From: Massilia kyonggiensis
GTDB taxonomy: Bacteria > Pseudomonadota > Gammaproteobacteria > Burkholderiales > Burkholderiaceae_D
DNA: 64,000 bases
Assembly: GCF_024756235.1 (NCBI RefSeq)
Contig: NZ_JANUGY010000010.1
Coordinates: forward strand, 1-64,000
Reading direction: 5' to 3'
The notes beneath the pieces are model-generated. The model did no database searches and was not told the origin of the DNA. It worked only from the letters and a program-made list of their open reading frames with translations. A program made the position numbers and the translations under genes. Shown piece by piece: positions 60,166 through 64,000 of this stretch. Numbering within the stretch: the first letter of the stretch is position 1; the number at the start of each line of letters is the position of its first letter.

Positions 60166-60434
60166 GTCTCTCGCCTTGAAATGGAAGCACCGATGGGTAT
60201 CGGGCCTACGTGTTTTTTTACCAACTACACGACTTTCCAATGTAGCAAGAAAACAATATTTATTCGTAAAAAATTATCCGAATTAACTATTGTGCTGATC
60301 CTTTGATATTGAACAAAATTTGGATTTCCCTATGAAAACAGCAATGTCAAAACGCAAGAAATTGTCGTTTTTTAATTACAATTCATTGCAAATTCAAAAA
60401 TTTCTAGACAGACATCATTGCCTATGCTAATTAT
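60166..60434. other. AT-rich intergenic region
   Basis: About 270 bases with no supported gene. It must contain the leftward promoter for the PEP-CTERM/subtilase pair, but no clear -35/-10 was found. A 32-codon frame at 60332 has no ribosome site and is rejected. Confidence 0.4.
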
Positions 60435-60463
60435 TTGACAATGTATCCTTAGGGAAATAATCT
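60435..60463 (+). promoter_or_regulatory. Promoter of the OGT-like gene
   Basis: TTGACA (60435-60440), 17-base spacer, TAATCT (60458-60463). Predicted 5' leader of about 155 bases before the ATG at 60625. Confidence 0.6.
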
Positions 60464-60624
60464 TGCGAACCGTTTCAGTCCTTGCAAATGTTCATGCTTG
60501 ATTGAAAACTTGGGTACAAACGGATGGCGCCAATTGGTTGCTCACAGGCCACAAACGTTCGCTGGGGATACTCTGACAGAGTATGATTACGCTTCCCAAA
60601 GCCGACTCGAGAGATTTATCCAGC

Positions 60625-63093
60625 ATGAATGTTCCTGCGCACACCGATGCTTTGTTCCGCCAGGCCGAACGTGGCGTGCTGCCGCTCGGTGAGCTGTTCC
60701 AGGGTGCGCAGACGCTGGTCGAACTTGGCATGCAGCAGGAAGCCATCCGGCTGTACGAAACCTGGATCGCGCACACGGCCTCCCCGGCCGCGTATGCCGC
60801 CTGCTTCAACCTCGCCGTCGCGCGCGGCAACGTGGGGGACGATGCGGGCGCGGTGCGCGATTACCTGAAAGCGATCGAACTCGCCCCCGGCTTCGTCGAG
60901 GCGCGCCTGAATCTCGGCACACTGTACGAGCGCATGAACCGGCCCGACGACGCGCTCGCCGCATGGCGGGGCATCCTCGCCGACATCCCGGACCTGGCCG
61001 CGAAGCCGGCGCTGCACGTGCAGGCGCTGAACAACCTGGGCCGCCTGTGCGAGATCCGCAAGCACCTGCCGGAAGCGCTGGACTATCTCACGCGCAGCCT
61101 GGAACTCGACCCGGACCAGCCCAAGGTCATCACGCACTGGGTGCACCTGCGCCAGAAGCTGTGCGTGTGGCCCATCTACGAAGCCTTCGGCGCCGTCACG
61201 GTGGACGAACAGCGCCGCCACACGTCGGCGCTCGCGATGCTGGGCGCGTCGCCCGATCCGGCCGAACAGCTGGCCGCGTCGCTCAACTTCGTCGAACGCA
61301 AGGTGCACGCGGCGCCCGAGCAGCTGGCGCCGCCCGAAGGCTATGCGCACAGGCGCATCCGCATCGGCTACCTGTCGTCCGACCTGTGTTCGCACGCGGT
61401 ATCGATCCTGACGGCCGAACTGTATGAGCTGCACGACCGGTCGCGCGTCGAGGTCTACGCGTTTTCCTGGAGCCGCGAAGACAATTCGCCGCTGCGCGCC
61501 CGCGTGGTCGGCGCGATGGACCACTACATCCGCATCGACCGCATGACGGACGAGGAAGCGGCGCGCTGCATCCGCGCGCACGAGATCGACGTCCTCGTCG
61601 ACCTGCACGGCCTCACCATGGGCGCGCGCGCCGACATCCTCGGCTGGCGTTCCGCGCCCGTGCAGCTGACGTGGCTGGGCTTTCCCGGCCCGACGGCGGT
61701 CCCCGGCATCGACTACGTGGTGGCCGACGACTTCGTGTTCCCGCCCGAACTGGAGCCGCATTTCACGGAACGGCCGCTGCGCATGCCGCACACGTTCCAG
61801 ATCAACGACCGCCGCCGCGCCATCGGCCCCACGCCCACGCGCGCGGCGAACGGCCTGCCGGACGGCGCGTTCGTGTTCTGCTCCTTCAACAGCAATTTCA
61901 AGATCACGCCCGAGGTGTTCGACAGCTGGATGCGCATCCTGACGCAGGTGCCGGACAGCGTGCTGTGGATGGTGGCCGACAGCGACGCCACCCGCGCCAA
62001 CCTCGTACGCGAGGCGGAGGCGCGCGGCGTGGACGGCGGCCGCCTGCTGTTCGCGGCACGCGTGGCGCCGGCCGACTACCTGGCCCGCTTCCGCCTGGCC
62101 GACCTGTTCCTCGACACGAATCCGTTCAACGGCGGCACCACCGCGAGCGATGCCCTGTGGGCCGGCCTGCCCGTGCTGACGTGGGCCGGCCAGACCTTCT
62201 GCTCGCGCATGGCGGGCAGCCTGCTGCGCGCGGTCGGCCTGCCGGAACTCGTCACGCACACGCTGGAAGACTACGAGGCGCAGGCCATCGCCCTCGGCAA
62301 CGACCGTCCGCGCATGGACGCGCTGCGCGCACGCCTCGCGGCCAACCGCGACGCGAGCCCCCTGTTCGACACGCCGCGCTTCGTGCGCGATTACGAAGAC
62401 CTGCTGGCGTCCGTCGTCAGGCGCCCGGCCGGCGTGGAACCCGTCGACGAGCCGGCGGTCGCCCGCCTGCAGGAGGTACCGGCCCCCGCGCAACTGACGC
62501 TGCAGCAGGAGAGCATGCTGGCGCTGCTGCGTCCCGGCATGCACAGCATCGTCGAAGTGGGCGGCGCCACCCTGGCCCAGGCCTGGCGCGCGCGCGAGCC
62601 GAACTCGCATTACACGGCTGTCGGCGCGTCCGGCGAATGGAGCACCGCCGCCATCGGGCGCGACGCCGAGCAACTGACCGACGCCGACTGGCAGCAGCTG
62701 GCCGCGGTGCAGTGCTGGCTGTTCCCGGAAACGCTGGAACGCCTGCGCGATCCGTGGGCCTTCCTCGCGCGCCTGCGCCGCCAGGCGCTCGGCCCGGTGG
62801 AACTGGTCGCCTGCGTCAACAACGGCCAGCACTGGCTCGTGCAGACGCTGCTCGCCGCGGGCAACGCGCCGGACCGGCGCAACCTGCACCTGTTCACGCG
62901 CGCATCGCTCGCGGCACTGCTGCAGGAATGCGGCTTCGCGCTCGTCTCCATGACGACGGTGAACGCGCAGCAGCCGCCGCCGGTCGTGCTGGACGCGATC
63001 CGCGCCCTGGCCGCGGCCAGCGGCGCCGATCCCGAACTGGCCGTACAGGACGCGCTGCCCTATCAATACCTGGTGCGCGCGATCGCCGCCTGA
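60625..63093 (+). CDS. TPR O-GlcNAc-transferase-like (SPINDLY/GT41) protein with C-terminal methyltransferase-like tail
   Basis: An 822-residue cytoplasmic protein. TPR-type repeats occupy about 40-190 (ALNNLGRLCEIRKHLPEALD, YLTRSLELDPDQP). The GT41 catalytic part spans about 235-590: RIGYLSSDLCSHAVSILTAE, DVLVDLHGLTMGARADIL, LGFPGPTAVPGIDYVVAD, CSFNSNFKITPEVFDSWMRI and DTNPFNGGTTASDALWAGLP, the last a UDP-sugar motif. From about 640 the tail IVEVGGATLAQAWRAREPNS resembles a SAM-dependent fold without a full GxGxG. Predicted to O-glycosylate proteins, possibly flagellin or surface proteins. Confidence 0.88.
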   Translation: MNVPAHTDALFRQAERGVLPLGELFQGAQTLVELGMQQEAIRLYETWIAHTASPAAYAACFNLAVARGNVGDDAGAVRDYLKAIELAPGFVEARLNLGTLYERMNRPDDALAAWRGILADIPDLAAKPALHVQALNNLGRLCEIRKHLPEALDYLTRSLELDPDQPKVITHWVHLRQKLCVWPIYEAFGAVTVDEQRRHTSALAMLGASPDPAEQLAASLNFVERKVHAAPEQLAPPEGYAHRRIRIGYLSSDLCSHAVSILTAELYELHDRSRVEVYAFSWSREDNSPLRARVVGAMDHYIRIDRMTDEEAARCIRAHEIDVLVDLHGLTMGARADILGWRSAPVQLTWLGFPGPTAVPGIDYVVADDFVFPPELEPHFTERPLRMPHTFQINDRRRAIGPTPTRAANGLPDGAFVFCSFNSNFKITPEVFDSWMRILTQVPDSVLWMVADSDATRANLVREAEARGVDGGRLLFAARVAPADYLARFRLADLFLDTNPFNGGTTASDALWAGLPVLTWAGQTFCSRMAGSLLRAVGLPELVTHTLEDYEAQAIALGNDRPRMDALRARLAANRDASPLFDTPRFVRDYEDLLASVVRRPAGVEPVDEPAVARLQEVPAPAQLTLQQESMLALLRPGMHSIVEVGGATLAQAWRAREPNSHYTAVGASGEWSTAAIGRDAEQLTDADWQQLAAVQCWLFPETLERLRDPWAFLARLRRQALGPVELVACVNNGQHWLVQTLLAAGNAPDRRNLHLFTRASLAALLQECGFALVSMTTVNAQQPPPVVLDAIRALAAASGADPELAVQDALPYQYLVRAIAA

Positions 63094-63129
63094 CACCACC
63101 GAGAACCTCATCCGGAGTTACGCAACACA

Positions 63130-64000
63130 ATGGACAACATCGACGTCGACAGCATCCCCATCATTTCGGTCTCCTACAATTCAGCTGAGCTGATCGAGGA
63201 GTTGTTGAGTTCGCTGCGCAAGCATTACCCCAACCCGGTGACGATCATCGATGGTTCGAGCGAGGAGCATTGGCGCGCGATCGAAGCGGTGTGCGCCAAC
63301 TATCCGGACGTGAAGTTCATCCACTTCGACTACAACATCCACCACGGCCCCGGCATGGCCTGGGCGTTCCAGAACCTGGAGCTGCAGGGCCCCGTGCTGG
63401 TGCTCGATTCCGACGTCATCGTGCTGAACCGCGGCTTCATCGAATCGATGCTGGAGGAACTGCAGCCCGGCATGTACGGCGTGGGTTACACCAATCACGT
63501 GAACGAGGGCGGCTTCGATGTGGACTACGAAGAGGGTGCGGTCCGCTACCTGCATCCGGCGTGCATGCTGGTCAATATCGAGGTGGTGCGCCAGTGGCCG
63601 ATGCCGACCCGCCACGGCGCGCCGATGACGGAACCGATGCTGGCCCTGCACCGCGCCGGCAAGGACAACCTGATCAAGGGCATCCAGTGGCTCAAGGAAG
63701 ACTTCAAGGTCGACGGCGTGAACCACTACCTGCGCCATGACTGGCAAGGCACGGTGAAGCGGTCCGGCGGCTATCACCTGGAAGCCTGGGAGCAGGCGGC
63801 GCGCGAAGCGGCCACCATGCGGCTGCACATCCAGAGCCTGCTGCCGGCGCGGCTGGCCAAGGTGGTCGAGATCGGCGCCAGCGACGGCGCCCTGGCACGC
63901 GCCGTCAAGGAAGGCAATCCGGCGTGCGACTACACCGCGGTCGCGATCGATCCGGACAACAAGGATCTGCAGAAAGGGGCCTGCGACCGTGTCCTCAACG
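63130..64000 (+). CDS. Glycosyltransferase fused to a methyltransferase-like domain (partial, runs off right edge)
   Basis: Open from ATG 63130 to the window end, at least 290 codons and no stop. The N-terminus, IISVSYNSAELIEELLSSLR, and VLVLDSDVIVLNRG (a DxD) fit a GT2-like glycosyltransferase. From about 235 the sequence LPARLAKVVEIGASDGALAR and CDYTAVAIDPDN looks like a class I methyltransferase with an intact GxxxG-type loop, similar in layout to the tail of the preceding protein. It starts 36 bases after the OGT-like gene, so they form an operon. Confidence 0.75.
   Translation, partial: MDNIDVDSIPIISVSYNSAELIEELLSSLRKHYPNPVTIIDGSSEEHWRAIEAVCANYPDVKFIHFDYNIHHGPGMAWAFQNLELQGPVLVLDSDVIVLNRGFIESMLEELQPGMYGVGYTNHVNEGGFDVDYEEGAVRYLHPACMLVNIEVVRQWPMPTRHGAPMTEPMLALHRAGKDNLIKGIQWLKEDFKVDGVNHYLRHDWQGTVKRSGGYHLEAWEQAAREAATMRLHIQSLLPARLAKVVEIGASDGALARAVKEGNPACDYTAVAIDPDNKDLQKGACDRVLN

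Noticed and set aside
56164..60306. A 1380-codon open frame opposite the subtilase and PEP-CTERM genes
   Set aside because: Spans two real genes and their gap, Arg/Val-rich, no domains; an artefact of high GC.
60332..60430. 32-codon frame in the gap before the OGT-like gene
   Set aside because: No ribosome site, no helix or signal and lies just upstream of the predicted promoter in AT-rich DNA where short frames arise by chance.

Overview
The window is high-GC chromosomal DNA of a betaproteobacterium, most likely Oxalobacteraceae and Massilia-like. This rests on the rpe-gph-trpEGDC gene order, two PEP-CTERM proteins, a split pair of Ohr paralogues and a left-edge promoter region resembling the family's rRNA leaders; it is an inference from gene content, not a database match.

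Layout. 1-4 kb: leftward stable-RNA-type promoters running off the edge, an enoyl-CoA hydratase, an MFS exporter, the lytic transglycosylase mltA, a 38-residue membrane peptide and apaG. 4-10.3 kb: rpe and gph, then a tryptophan operon (trpE, trpG, trpD, a LysE-type exporter, trpC) headed by a leader peptide with four Trp codons and an attenuator hairpin. 10.3-19 kb: a TonB-domain lipoprotein, an unknown membrane protein with a small overlapping upstream ORF, an M61 peptidase, a molybdenum hydroxylase operon (2Fe-2S subunit, molybdopterin subunit, MocA-like cytidylyltransferase), dsbC and a UbiH-type monooxygenase. 19.06-20.53 kb: a complete 1467-bp insertion sequence with a long (16-18 bp) target duplication placed exactly against the -35 box of a tRNA-Phe gene.

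20.7-31.6 kb: YjbR-family protein, secreted pectate lyase, PEP-CTERM protein, an AT-rich gap, a secreted carboxylesterase divergent from a secreted alpha/beta hydrolase and Ohr gene with three TTATCGNNATAA palindromes between them, a 25-residue membrane peptide, a large SWIM-SNF2 helicase and a YgjV-like protein. 31.6-40.5 kb: Yx(FWY)xxD repeat protein, branched-chain amino acid type binding protein, M13 peptidase, CAP-domain protein, an ohrR-ohr peroxide-defence pair with a visible operator, a two-gene AbiEii-type toxin-antitoxin candidate, and katA with an OxyR-like half-site and a 24-bp perfect palindrome.

40.6-64 kb: a 2049-residue RTX protein made of six repeated calcium-binding/type I secretion-like modules with a DUF4214 tail, an alpha/beta hydrolase, a chemoreceptor, a thioesterase, a second identical tRNA-Phe, phnA, a GH39 glycosidase, an LpxO-like hydroxylase, a HAD phosphatase, an MGDG-synthase-like glycosyltransferase with a membrane partner, a lipoprotein, a PEP-CTERM/subtilase pair, and at the right edge an O-GlcNAc-transferase-like protein followed by a glycosyltransferase-methyltransferase that runs off the window.

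Themes: hydroperoxide and peroxide defence (two ohr, ohrR, katA), extracellular polysaccharide and protein degradation (pectate lyase, GH39, subtilase, M13, carboxylesterase), surface proteins (RTX, PEP-CTERM) and protein glycosylation. No single locus is clearly a new system. The best candidates for undescribed biology are the small overlapping or intergenic membrane peptides, the AbiEii-type pair with a 72-residue partner, the triple palindrome, and the two glycosyltransferases carrying methyltransferase-like tails.
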